Shown one piece after another: positions 27,180 to 34,852 of a stretch of DNA of 64,000 nt. Where the stretch lies: assembly GCF_009193295.2 (NCBI RefSeq), contig NZ_CP059973.1, positions 3,658,001 through 3,722,000 of the forward strand, given 5' to 3'. The first letter of the stretch is position 1; each line of letters starts with the position of its first letter. This stretch comes from Bacteroides luhongzhouii. GTDB lineage: Bacteria > Bacteroidota > Bacteroidia > Bacteroidales > Bacteroidaceae. Made by a program: the position numbers and the translations under genes. Under the pieces are notes generated by a model that was given only the letters and a program-made list of their open reading frames with translations, was not told where the DNA came from and did no database searches.

Positions 27180-28277
27180 ATGAAAACATTAGATCGAAGA
27201 GATTTTCTGAAAAAAGCTACATTGGCTGGTGCATCAGCTTTGGCGGCACCAACTTTGTTGGAATCTTGTACTTCAAAAGCTAGTGCCAGTACAGTAGTGG
27301 CAACTGATGGTTTGGAAAGTAAACTCATTGTTCCTAAAAACAATGGATTAAAAATCACCGGAACTTTTTTGGATGAGATTTCACATGATATTCCACACCA
27401 AAACTGGGGTGAGAAAGAATGGGACATGGATTTTCAGCATATGAAGAATATAGGAATTGATACGGTAATAATGATCCGTTCGGGTTATCGTAAATTTGTC
27501 ACTTTTCCTTCTCCCTATCTGCTGAAGAAGGGATGTTATATGCCTTCTGTTGATTTGGTAGATATGTTTTTGCGTTTGGCTGAAAAGTATGAAATGAAAT
27601 TCTATTTTGGACTATACGATTCGGGTAAATATTGGGACACAGGGGATATGACCTGGGAAGTGGAAGATAACAAATATGTAATTGATGAAGTTTGGGAAAA
27701 TTATGGTTCCAAGTATAAAAGTTTTGGAGGATGGTATATCAGTGGTGAAATAAGCCGGGCAACGAAAGGTGCGATTGGCGCTTTCCATGCATTAGGAAAA
27801 CAATGTAAGGATATATCTAATGGATTGCCGACTTTTATATCGCCTTGGATTGATGGAAAAAAAGCAATCATGGGAACGACAAAAATGACTAAAGAAGATG
27901 CCGTTTCTGTACAACAACACGAAAAAGAATGGGATGAAATTTTTGATGGAATTCATGATGTGGTAGATGCATGTGCATTTCAAGATGGTCATATTGATTA
28001 TGACGAATTGGATGCGTTCTTTTCTGTCAATAAAAAATTAGCAGATAAGTATGGCATGCAATGCTGGACAAATGCCGAATCTTTTGACCGTGATATGCCT
28101 ATTCGTTTTCTACCCATTAAGTTTGATAAACTTCGGATGAAGTTGGAAGCAGCCAAACGTGCCGGATATGATAAGGCTATTACTTTTGAATTTTCTCATT
28201 TTATGAGTCCGCAATCAGCCTACCTGCAAGCTGGTCATTTATATGACAGATATAAAGAATATTTTGAAATAAAATAA
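27180..28277 (+). CDS. DUF4434 TIM-barrel-like lipoprotein
   Basis: A 365-residue protein. The N-terminus has RRDFLKKATLAGASALAAP, a twin-arginine-like signal, and then a lipobox with Cys30 (LLESC). The body matches DUF4434: GTFLDEISHDIPHQNW, the DTVIMIRSGYRK strand and the GGWYISGEI strand, a pattern of beta/alpha units like a glycosidase barrel with acidic residues at strand ends. No activity can be assigned. It is 5 bases before the MFS gene, so translation may be coupled. A second DUF4434 gene is four genes further on. Confidence 0.72.
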   Translation: MKTLDRRDFLKKATLAGASALAAPTLLESCTSKASASTVVATDGLESKLIVPKNNGLKITGTFLDEISHDIPHQNWGEKEWDMDFQHMKNIGIDTVIMIRSGYRKFVTFPSPYLLKKGCYMPSVDLVDMFLRLAEKYEMKFYFGLYDSGKYWDTGDMTWEVEDNKYVIDEVWENYGSKYKSFGGWYISGEISRATKGAIGAFHALGKQCKDISNGLPTFISPWIDGKKAIMGTTKMTKEDAVSVQQHEKEWDEIFDGIHDVVDACAFQDGHIDYDELDAFFSVNKKLADKYGMQCWTNAESFDRDMPIRFLPIKFDKLRMKLEAAKRAGYDKAITFEFSHFMSPQSAYLQAGHLYDRYKEYFEIK

Positions 28278-28282
28278 ATGTT

Positions 28283-29686
28283 ATGAAGTCTACAATCAAT
28301 TTTGGTTATCTTATATTCCTTTCTGTTGTGGCAGCATTGGGAGGATTCTTGTTCGGATATGATACTGCAGTTATATCGGGAACAATTGCCCAAGTGACTC
28401 AACTTTTTCAATTAGATACGCTACAACAGGGATGGTATGTAGGATGTGCTTTAGTAGGCTCTATCGTAGGTGTCCTTTTTGCAGGAATCTTAAGCGATAA
28501 GTTAGGAAGAAAACTTACGATGGTTATTTCAGCTGTATTGTTTTCCACATCAGCCTTAGGATGTGCTCTATCAGCCGATTTTACCCAATTGGTGGTTTAT
28601 CGGATTATAGGTGGAGTAGGAATAGGGGTTGTGTCCATTGTTTCTCCTCTTTATATATCAGAACTAGCTGTAGCGCAGTATAGAGGACGCTTGGTGTCAT
28701 TGTATCAGTTGGCTGTAACAGTTGGCTTTTTGGGAGCTTATTTAGTTAACTATCAATTATTGGCATGGGCGGAGAGTGGTACTCAATTAAGTGTGGACTG
28801 GTTGAATAAAGTATTTATTACTGAAGTATGGAGAGGTATGTTGGGTATGGAAACATTGCCGGCAATCTTATTCTTCATTATTATATTCTTTATTCCGGAA
28901 AGTCCTCGTTGGCTAATTGTAAGAGGTAAGGAATTGAAGGCTGTAAATATACTAGAGAAGATATACAATTCAATGACAGAAGCAAAAAGTCAATTAAAAG
29001 AAACGAAATCTGTACTTATCTCTGAAACGAAATCAGAATGGTCGTTATTGATGAAGCCTGGAATTTTCAAAGCTGTCATTATTGGTGTATGTATTGCTAT
29101 TTTAGGACAGTTTATGGGTGTGAATGCAGTGCTTTATTATGGCCCTTCTATCTTTGAAAACGCAGGACTTTCAGGAGGAGATTCTCTTTTTTACCAAGTT
29201 CTGGTAGGACTAGTCAATACATTGACCACTGTTCTGGCTCTTGTCATCATCGATAAGGTGGGCCGCAAGAAGCTGGTTTATTACGGAGTTTCGGGCATGG
29301 TGCTCTCTCTGGTCCTTATCGGTCTTTATTTTCTCTTCGGAGATTCCCTGGGAGTATCCAGCTTCTTCCTTCTCGTTTTCTTCCTGTTCTATGTATTCTG
29401 CTGTGCCGTATCCATCTGTGCCGTGGTTTTCGTACTCCTCTCGGAGATGTATCCCACCAAGGTTCGCGGACTGGCCATGTCGATAGCAGGATTTGCTCTG
29501 TGGATCGGAACGTACCTGATCGGACAGTTAACCCCCTGGATGCTCCAAAACCTTACCCCCGCCGGAACATTCTTCCTGTTCGCCCTCATGTGCGTGCCGT
29601 ATATGATGATTGTCTGGAAACTCGTGCCCGAGACCACCGGGAAGTCGCTGGAGGAGATTGAAAGATACTGGACCCGTTCGGAATAA
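28283..29686 (+). CDS. MFS sugar transporter (NanT-like candidate), mosaic gene
   Basis: A 467-residue, twelve-helix sugar porter of the major facilitator superfamily. It has the intracellular motif DKLGRKL after helix 2, PESPRW before the central loop, DKVGRKK in the second half and PETTGKSLEEIE at the C-terminus. Located in the inner membrane and next to a GlcNAc/ManNAc 2-epimerase gene, it probably imports sialic acid, ManNAc or a related sugar, like NanT of B. fragilis. The base composition changes abruptly near 29220: the 5' two-thirds is AT-rich, the last 470 bases are clearly GC-richer. That last part, from 29189, is repeated almost exactly in inverted orientation at 59508-58995. Confidence 0.85.
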   Translation: MKSTINFGYLIFLSVVAALGGFLFGYDTAVISGTIAQVTQLFQLDTLQQGWYVGCALVGSIVGVLFAGILSDKLGRKLTMVISAVLFSTSALGCALSADFTQLVVYRIIGGVGIGVVSIVSPLYISELAVAQYRGRLVSLYQLAVTVGFLGAYLVNYQLLAWAESGTQLSVDWLNKVFITEVWRGMLGMETLPAILFFIIIFFIPESPRWLIVRGKELKAVNILEKIYNSMTEAKSQLKETKSVLISETKSEWSLLMKPGIFKAVIIGVCIAILGQFMGVNAVLYYGPSIFENAGLSGGDSLFYQVLVGLVNTLTTVLALVIIDKVGRKKLVYYGVSGMVLSLVLIGLYFLFGDSLGVSSFFLLVFFLFYVFCCAVSICAVVFVLLSEMYPTKVRGLAMSIAGFALWIGTYLIGQLTPWMLQNLTPAGTFFLFALMCVPYMMIVWKLVPETTGKSLEEIERYWTRSE

Positions 29687-29702
29687 ATATAAAACAGACC
29701 TT
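29189..29702 (+). repeat. Outer inverted repeat, left copy (MFS 3' end)
   Basis: 514 bases matching 59508-58995 in reverse orientation with only a handful of differences. It begins at TTTTACCAAG inside the MFS gene and ends 16 bases after its stop codon at AAAACAGACCTT. The repeat edge contains TACCA-N5-TGGTA and the palindrome GACTAGTC. Similarity resumes, more weakly, over the 2-epimerase gene. Confidence 0.92.
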
Positions 29703-29820
29703 ATAATTAATCAATTAACAACTGGACAGTAGAAATAGCTAGAGATGTTTTTTTGTATGGCCATTCAATAAACGTTATCATCGATATATCTATCCATACT
29801 GTCTTATAATAGATAATATT

Positions 29821-30996
29821 ATGGATTTAAAAAAATTAGCAAATCAATACAAGGATGAACTTTTGGACAATGTCCTTCCCTTTTGGCTCAAAAACTCGCA
29901 GGATCATGAATATGGTGGTTATTTCACTTGCCTTGATCGTGAAGGAAAAGTTTTCGATACGGATAAATTCATTTGGTTGCAAGGTAGAGAAGTATGGATG
30001 TTCTCTATGCTCTACAATAAAGTAGAAAAACGTCAGGAATGGTTGGATTGTGCTATTCAGGGTGGCGAATTTCTAAAAAAATATGGACATGACGGCAATT
30101 ATAACTGGTATTTTTCTCTTGACCGTTCGGGTAGACCATTGGTAGAACCATACAATATATTTTCGTATACATTCGCCACCATGGCTTTCGGTCAGTTAAG
30201 CTTGGCTACAGGTAGTCAGGAATATGCAGATATTGCCAAGAAAACCTTCGATATTATCTTGTCTAAAGTGGATAATCCGAAAGGAAAGTGGAATAAGCTT
30301 CATCCAGGTACTCGCAATTTGAAGAACTTTGCCCTGCCGATGATCCTCTGTAATCTTGCTATGGAAATAGAACATCTTTTGGATAAAAGTTATCTAAAAG
30401 AAACAATGGAAACTTGCATCCATGAAGTTATGGAGGTTTTTTATCGTCCTGAACTTGGTAATATCATTATTGAAAACGTAGATATAGATGGAAACTTGGT
30501 AGACTGTTTTGAAGGCCGTCAGGTGACCCCAGGTCATGCCATTGAAGCGATGTGGTTTATCATGGATCTGGGTAAACGCCTGAATCGTCCTGATTTGATA
30601 GAGAAAGCCAAAGAGACCACTCTTACAATGCTCGATTATGGATGGGATAAAGAGTGTGGCGGCATTTATTACTTTATGGATCGTAATGGTTGCCCACCTC
30701 AACAATTGGAGTGGGATCAGAAACTTTGGTGGGTGCATATTGAAACGCTTATTTCTCTACTGAAAGGCTATCAACTAACGGGAGATCAAAAATGTCTGGA
30801 ATGGTTTGAAAAAGTACATGACTATACATGGACACATTTCAAGGATAAAGAATATCCCGAATGGTACGGGTATCTGAACCGAAGAGGAGAAGTGTTGCTT
30901 CCACTCAAAGGAGGAAAATGGAAAGGATGCTTTCATGTGCCAAGAGGATTATTTCAATGCTGGAAGGTATTACAAAATTTGAGTGAAATAAAATAA
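29821..30996 (+). CDS. N-acylglucosamine 2-epimerase (copy 1)
   Basis: Interconverts ManNAc and GlcNAc; in Bacteroides sialic acid pathways this epimerase replaces the kinase route (NanE of the nanLET type). The 391-residue (alpha/alpha)6-barrel protein has GRQVTPGHAIEAMWF at about 232-246, KLWWVHIETL at about 303-312 and KGCFHVPRGLFQCW near the C-terminus, motifs of renin-binding protein type epimerases. No signal peptide, so cytosolic. It is 134 bases from the MFS gene, the widest gap in the operon. A second copy at 57710-58879 is about nine-tenths identical in protein sequence by eye. Confidence 0.9.
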   Translation: MDLKKLANQYKDELLDNVLPFWLKNSQDHEYGGYFTCLDREGKVFDTDKFIWLQGREVWMFSMLYNKVEKRQEWLDCAIQGGEFLKKYGHDGNYNWYFSLDRSGRPLVEPYNIFSYTFATMAFGQLSLATGSQEYADIAKKTFDIILSKVDNPKGKWNKLHPGTRNLKNFALPMILCNLAMEIEHLLDKSYLKETMETCIHEVMEVFYRPELGNIIIENVDIDGNLVDCFEGRQVTPGHAIEAMWFIMDLGKRLNRPDLIEKAKETTLTMLDYGWDKECGGIYYFMDRNGCPPQQLEWDQKLWWVHIETLISLLKGYQLTGDQKCLEWFEKVHDYTWTHFKDKEYPEWYGYLNRRGEVLLPLKGGKWKGCFHVPRGLFQCWKVLQNLSEIK

Positions 30997-31015
30997 TTAA
31001 TGAAAAATGTTACAT

Positions 31016-32410
31016 ATGAAAAGGATATTTATAATAGCATGTATTATTTTGACCATTGCTTCTACAGCTTTTGCTGAAGAATGCAGAGTTGGGCTAACCT
31101 TGATTCCTCCAGGCACAATTACGAATAAAGTAGATTTGGACATACGTGCAGGTATTGTCAATAAAGGGAATACTCAACAGGACTTTTATGTCTCTATTTA
31201 TTTGAATGACGTAAATCAAGATTCATTAATTCATTTTTCTCGTATAACATTGGCACCGGGGAGTTCTCGGGAAATAAAGTTCTCTTTAAAAACAACTAAC
31301 AAGATTGGTAGGAATCGCATCATCCTTAAAGTCAAAGAGAAAAATGAAGAATTTACAATTTCTAAAGACTTTGAAGTAATTAATTCAGAAATTCGATCTA
31401 CGCGTCTGATAGACGGAGCATGGGCAGGCCTTTATCATTGGAGCGAGATAGAAGGAAAGCATTGGAATCCTGATATAAAAAAGATGACTGATGATCAATG
31501 GCGTGAGTTGGTGCGTTCTATGCATAGTATAGGGATGGATGTTATAGTTCTTCAAGAAGTTTTTCGCAATCAGGACTATGTAGGAAAACATGATTTGAAT
31601 ATAAACAACTACCAAGGAAAAGCATTTTATCCTTCCACTCTTTATCCAGGAAGGATGCCTATTTCTGCGAAAGACCCAATAGGAGCTATTCTTTCTGAAG
31701 CGGACAAACTAGGAATGTCAGTTATGATGGGAGTAGGAATGTTCGCTTGGTTTGATTTTACTGTAGAGTCTCTTGAATGGCATAAGCAAGTAGCCAAAGA
31801 ATTATGGGATATGTATGGAGATCATCCTTCTTTCTATGGCTTTTACGTATCCGAAGAATGTGCCGGTAATCTGTATAATTCAGAATCGACCAATGAGGGA
31901 CAGATGATGCGTAAGAAAGAGATTGTGGATTTCTTTCGTGAGTTTAAGAAATACACCTCCCAATTTGCTCCGGAAAAGCCCGTAATGCTTGCTACCAATA
32001 GTATGGAAGTACTAAAAGGTGCAGACACTTATCCCACTTTATTACAAAATCTCGATATATTATGTCCATTTGGTTTTGCACGTATGCCAGAAGGAGACCT
32101 TACAGGAAAAGAAGCGGCCGATATTTTGCAAAAATTCTGTGATGATGCCGGTGCGCACTTATGGTTTGATCTTGAAGCTTTCTTATTCAATCCGGATAAT
32201 TCTCTTTATCCTCGTCCGATAGATGAGATCATCCGTGATTTGAACTTGCTTGACAATTTTGAGAAAGTACTATGCTATCAATATCCAGGAGTCTTTAATA
32301 ATCCAAAGATGTCGATACGTATAGGAGAAGAACGTACAATTGATCTGTATAATGCCTATAAGACTTACATGAAGAAAATAAAAGCAGATCGTTACAACAA
32401 AATCAAATAA
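31016..32410 (+). CDS. Secreted DUF4434 protein with N-terminal beta domain
   Basis: The protein is 464 residues from the ATG at 31016 and starts with a signal peptide (MKRIFIIACIILTIASTAFA). Residues about 22-125 form a beta-sandwich-like domain. The rest is a DUF4434-type barrel with LIDGAWAGLYHWSE, MDVIVLQEVF, MMGVGMFAWF and YGFYVSEECAG segments. Acidic residues at the ends of strands (QEV, SEE, DLE) would suit glycosidase catalysis, but no activity is known to me. It follows the epimerase by 19 bases in the PUL1 operon. Confidence 0.7.
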   Translation: MKRIFIIACIILTIASTAFAEECRVGLTLIPPGTITNKVDLDIRAGIVNKGNTQQDFYVSIYLNDVNQDSLIHFSRITLAPGSSREIKFSLKTTNKIGRNRIILKVKEKNEEFTISKDFEVINSEIRSTRLIDGAWAGLYHWSEIEGKHWNPDIKKMTDDQWRELVRSMHSIGMDVIVLQEVFRNQDYVGKHDLNINNYQGKAFYPSTLYPGRMPISAKDPIGAILSEADKLGMSVMMGVGMFAWFDFTVESLEWHKQVAKELWDMYGDHPSFYGFYVSEECAGNLYNSESTNEGQMMRKKEIVDFFREFKKYTSQFAPEKPVMLATNSMEVLKGADTYPTLLQNLDILCPFGFARMPEGDLTGKEAADILQKFCDDAGAHLWFDLEAFLFNPDNSLYPRPIDEIIRDLNLLDNFEKVLCYQYPGVFNNPKMSIRIGEERTIDLYNAYKTYMKKIKADRYNKIK

Positions 32411-32441
32411 CCTTTTCACTTAATAAATTAAATTCATTATT

Positions 32442-33629
32442 ATGAAAACTATCACACAATTTATTTTTATTATTTTGTGTTTATCAGATATGATATTCAC
32501 TTCATGTGCTGATGGTGATTTCGGAGCCAATCCGTATGATCCGAATACCCCAATTACGGTATCACAGCTACCTAAAGTACTTTCTTTCACTCCTACAGAG
32601 GGAAAGGAGGGTGATGTAATTACTATTACAGGAGTAAATTTTACAACTGCCACTAATGTCGCTTTCGGTGGGAAAGGTGCGTCTAGTTTTGAAATTATTG
32701 ATGATGCTACTATTGAGGCCGTTGTTAGTTCGTATGGAGGTACAGGTGCGGTAGCAGTTACAAATCATAAAGGTACACGTTCATTGGAAGGTTTTCTATT
32801 TATCAAAGAAATTGACCCGACAGAGAATCCGAATCTGGCATTGAATGGCTATGCAACAGGTTCGGCTGCTATTAGCGGAAGTATCTCGAACATCAATGAC
32901 GATAATGATAAATCCTGGTGGCAAGCTGCAGGTAACGACAATGAATGGGTGAAAATAGACCTCGGGAAAATATATAGCATTAATACTGTAGTGATGACAT
33001 GGGATATGAACGCAGCAGGTACTGATTGTGACCTTATGATTTCGGAAGACGATGTTAATTACACAACTATCTATTCTATCAAAAATTGGGATGCAGTCTC
33101 TAATGATGGAATTAACAAAGTCAGCTTTGACAATGCCAATGCCCGTTATGTCAAATTAGCAAATATGAAGAACTCTGCTACTCCATATAATATGACATTG
33201 TTTGAGGTTGAAATATATAATACTCCACCGGCAGAGAATTTGGCATTGCAGAAGATTGCATCCGCTTCTTCTAATAATGCGGCGGCTTTCAATGCAGTCT
33301 ATGGAAATACTTCATTTATGTGGCAAGCAGAAGGCAATGATGACGAGTGGTTCAAGGTAGATCTTGGAAAGATTTATACTATTAATAATGTTGTCATACA
33401 ATGGGATGCGGGCGCTTATGCTGCTGATTGTGAAATCCTCATTTCGCAGGACGATGTAGAATATACTTCGGTTTATTCTATCACGGGATGGGATTCTGCC
33501 GCTACAGAAGGTGCTCAGGATATGAATTTCGACAATGTGGATGCTCGTTATGTCAAGGCTTTACTCAAGAATGGAGCTACACCTTGGCGAATGACAATCA
33601 AGGAATTTGAGGTATACAAACAGTGGTAA
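32442..33629 (+). CDS. Surface glycan-binding lipoprotein: IPT/TIG plus two F5/8C (CBM32-like) domains
   Basis: A 395-residue lipoprotein (lipobox around FTSC, Cys22). An IPT/TIG domain (about 43-125, PKVLSFTPTEGKEGDVITI) is followed by two discoidin/CBM32-like domains (about 130-262 and 265-395), which are clear internal duplicates: both have WQA(A/E)GND(N/D)EW(V/F)K(I/V)DLGKIY. No enzyme domain is present. It should sit on the outer surface and bind glycans (galactose, GlcNAc or sialoglycans are common ligands of the family), taking the role of a SusE/F-type protein. It is in the PUL1 operon before SusC, which is an unusual position. Confidence 0.82.
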   Translation: MKTITQFIFIILCLSDMIFTSCADGDFGANPYDPNTPITVSQLPKVLSFTPTEGKEGDVITITGVNFTTATNVAFGGKGASSFEIIDDATIEAVVSSYGGTGAVAVTNHKGTRSLEGFLFIKEIDPTENPNLALNGYATGSAAISGSISNINDDNDKSWWQAAGNDNEWVKIDLGKIYSINTVVMTWDMNAAGTDCDLMISEDDVNYTTIYSIKNWDAVSNDGINKVSFDNANARYVKLANMKNSATPYNMTLFEVEIYNTPPAENLALQKIASASSNNAAAFNAVYGNTSFMWQAEGNDDEWFKVDLGKIYTINNVVIQWDAGAYAADCEILISQDDVEYTSVYSITGWDSAATEGAQDMNFDNVDARYVKALLKNGATPWRMTIKEFEVYKQW

Positions 33630-33647
33630 TATTTATAATTTAATAAT

Positions 33648-34832
33648 ATGAAAAAAATAATATCAATTCTGTCAATATTAATAGTGCTTCCTATACTTAC
33701 ACTTTCATCCTGTGATACAAGCACTGCTCCGCCTCCTACCAATGAGGAGAATTTGACAGAACAGACTATGGATGTAGTATATGATAATGTGATGACTTAT
33801 CAGCTCTCTTATATCCGTTCTTTGCAGCTTTCCAGTGGAGCTATAAAGGATAAAGATACTTCGAACAGTAAAATTACTCCTTATTTTGCCCATTTTGCAG
33901 TTTTGGCTTTACTGAAAGATCCTACAAATCAGAATATAGAGGCAGTGAAGAAATATATTAAATGGTATCTTGGCAAACTGAATGGCATTACGAATCCTTA
34001 TAAAGGAGGCGCAGAAATAGAAGGTTCTGTCTATGACTATTTTGGTGATTCGGAAACTACTCAAGGAACGTATGACTCTGTGGATTCTTATGCGGCTACT
34101 TTTTTGGAAATCATCATGGAATTTGCTCAAACATCCGGAGAAAATAAAAGCTGGCTTGAACAGTATAAGAGCAAAATCTCTTTGGTAGCAAGCGCAATGG
34201 TGAAAACGATCGATACCGACTTTAACCAGTTGCCAGGCACTATCACAGAAGATGAAAATGACGGTCTTAGCGTTGCTTCGTATGTTTACGACGTAAAATA
34301 CCTGATGGATAATTGCGAAGTAAACATAGGACTTAAAGCTGCCAAATGGCTTAAAGATAACAACCTGATCGATAATGATTATGATTTTGCGGGCCTATTG
34401 GCAAAAAATACGGAAGGTATAGGTACATTATGGAATGGAACTACTTATGATTGGTGGAAAAGTAACTCTGTAACCACCGACTGGAAACAATTCTATCCTG
34501 ACGCAACAGCTCAACTTTATCCGGGCATGTTTAATGTGATTGAACCGAATAGTCAAACTGCTAATAAATTGTATACTCAATTTAATAAAACATATACTAG
34601 TTGGGCCAACGGGGTAACTTACTCATCTTTCCCTTGGACAATTATTGCATATGCGGCAGCCACTATTAATGATACAGTACGAGTGAATACCTACTTGAAG
34701 CATATTAATTCTTTAAATATTAAAGGACAGCAAAAAACGAATTGGTATAGTATGGAAGCAGGCTGTATTGTTCTAGCTATCGATAGGATAAAGAATCCGG
34801 TTATTGACAGTGAGTATACGCCTATAAATTAA
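33648..34832 (+). CDS. Lipoprotein of unknown function, mostly helical
   Basis: A 394-residue lipoprotein (lipobox LSSC, Cys22, followed by a proline-rich spacer STAPPPTNEE). The body is predicted helical with evenly spaced Trp/Tyr (IKWYLGKLNG, NYDFAGLLA-like and SFPWTIIAYAAATIND segments), which suggests an (alpha/alpha) toroid like those of several polysaccharide lyases and glycosidases. I do not recognise the family and see no signature catalytic motif. It lies between the CBM32-like lipoprotein and SusC (18 and 20 bases) and should be a surface or periplasmic part of PUL1. Confidence 0.6.
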   Translation: MKKIISILSILIVLPILTLSSCDTSTAPPPTNEENLTEQTMDVVYDNVMTYQLSYIRSLQLSSGAIKDKDTSNSKITPYFAHFAVLALLKDPTNQNIEAVKKYIKWYLGKLNGITNPYKGGAEIEGSVYDYFGDSETTQGTYDSVDSYAATFLEIIMEFAQTSGENKSWLEQYKSKISLVASAMVKTIDTDFNQLPGTITEDENDGLSVASYVYDVKYLMDNCEVNIGLKAAKWLKDNNLIDNDYDFAGLLAKNTEGIGTLWNGTTYDWWKSNSVTTDWKQFYPDATAQLYPGMFNVIEPNSQTANKLYTQFNKTYTSWANGVTYSSFPWTIIAYAAATINDTVRVNTYLKHINSLNIKGQQKTNWYSMEAGCIVLAIDRIKNPVIDSEYTPIN

Positions 34833-34852
34833 TACTATAAAATAGATTACAT

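Noticed and set aside
29241..29637. Extra open frames inside the MFS repeat on both strands
   Set aside because: They exist only because the repeat is GC-rich; the same frames appear in both repeat copies and match no protein family.
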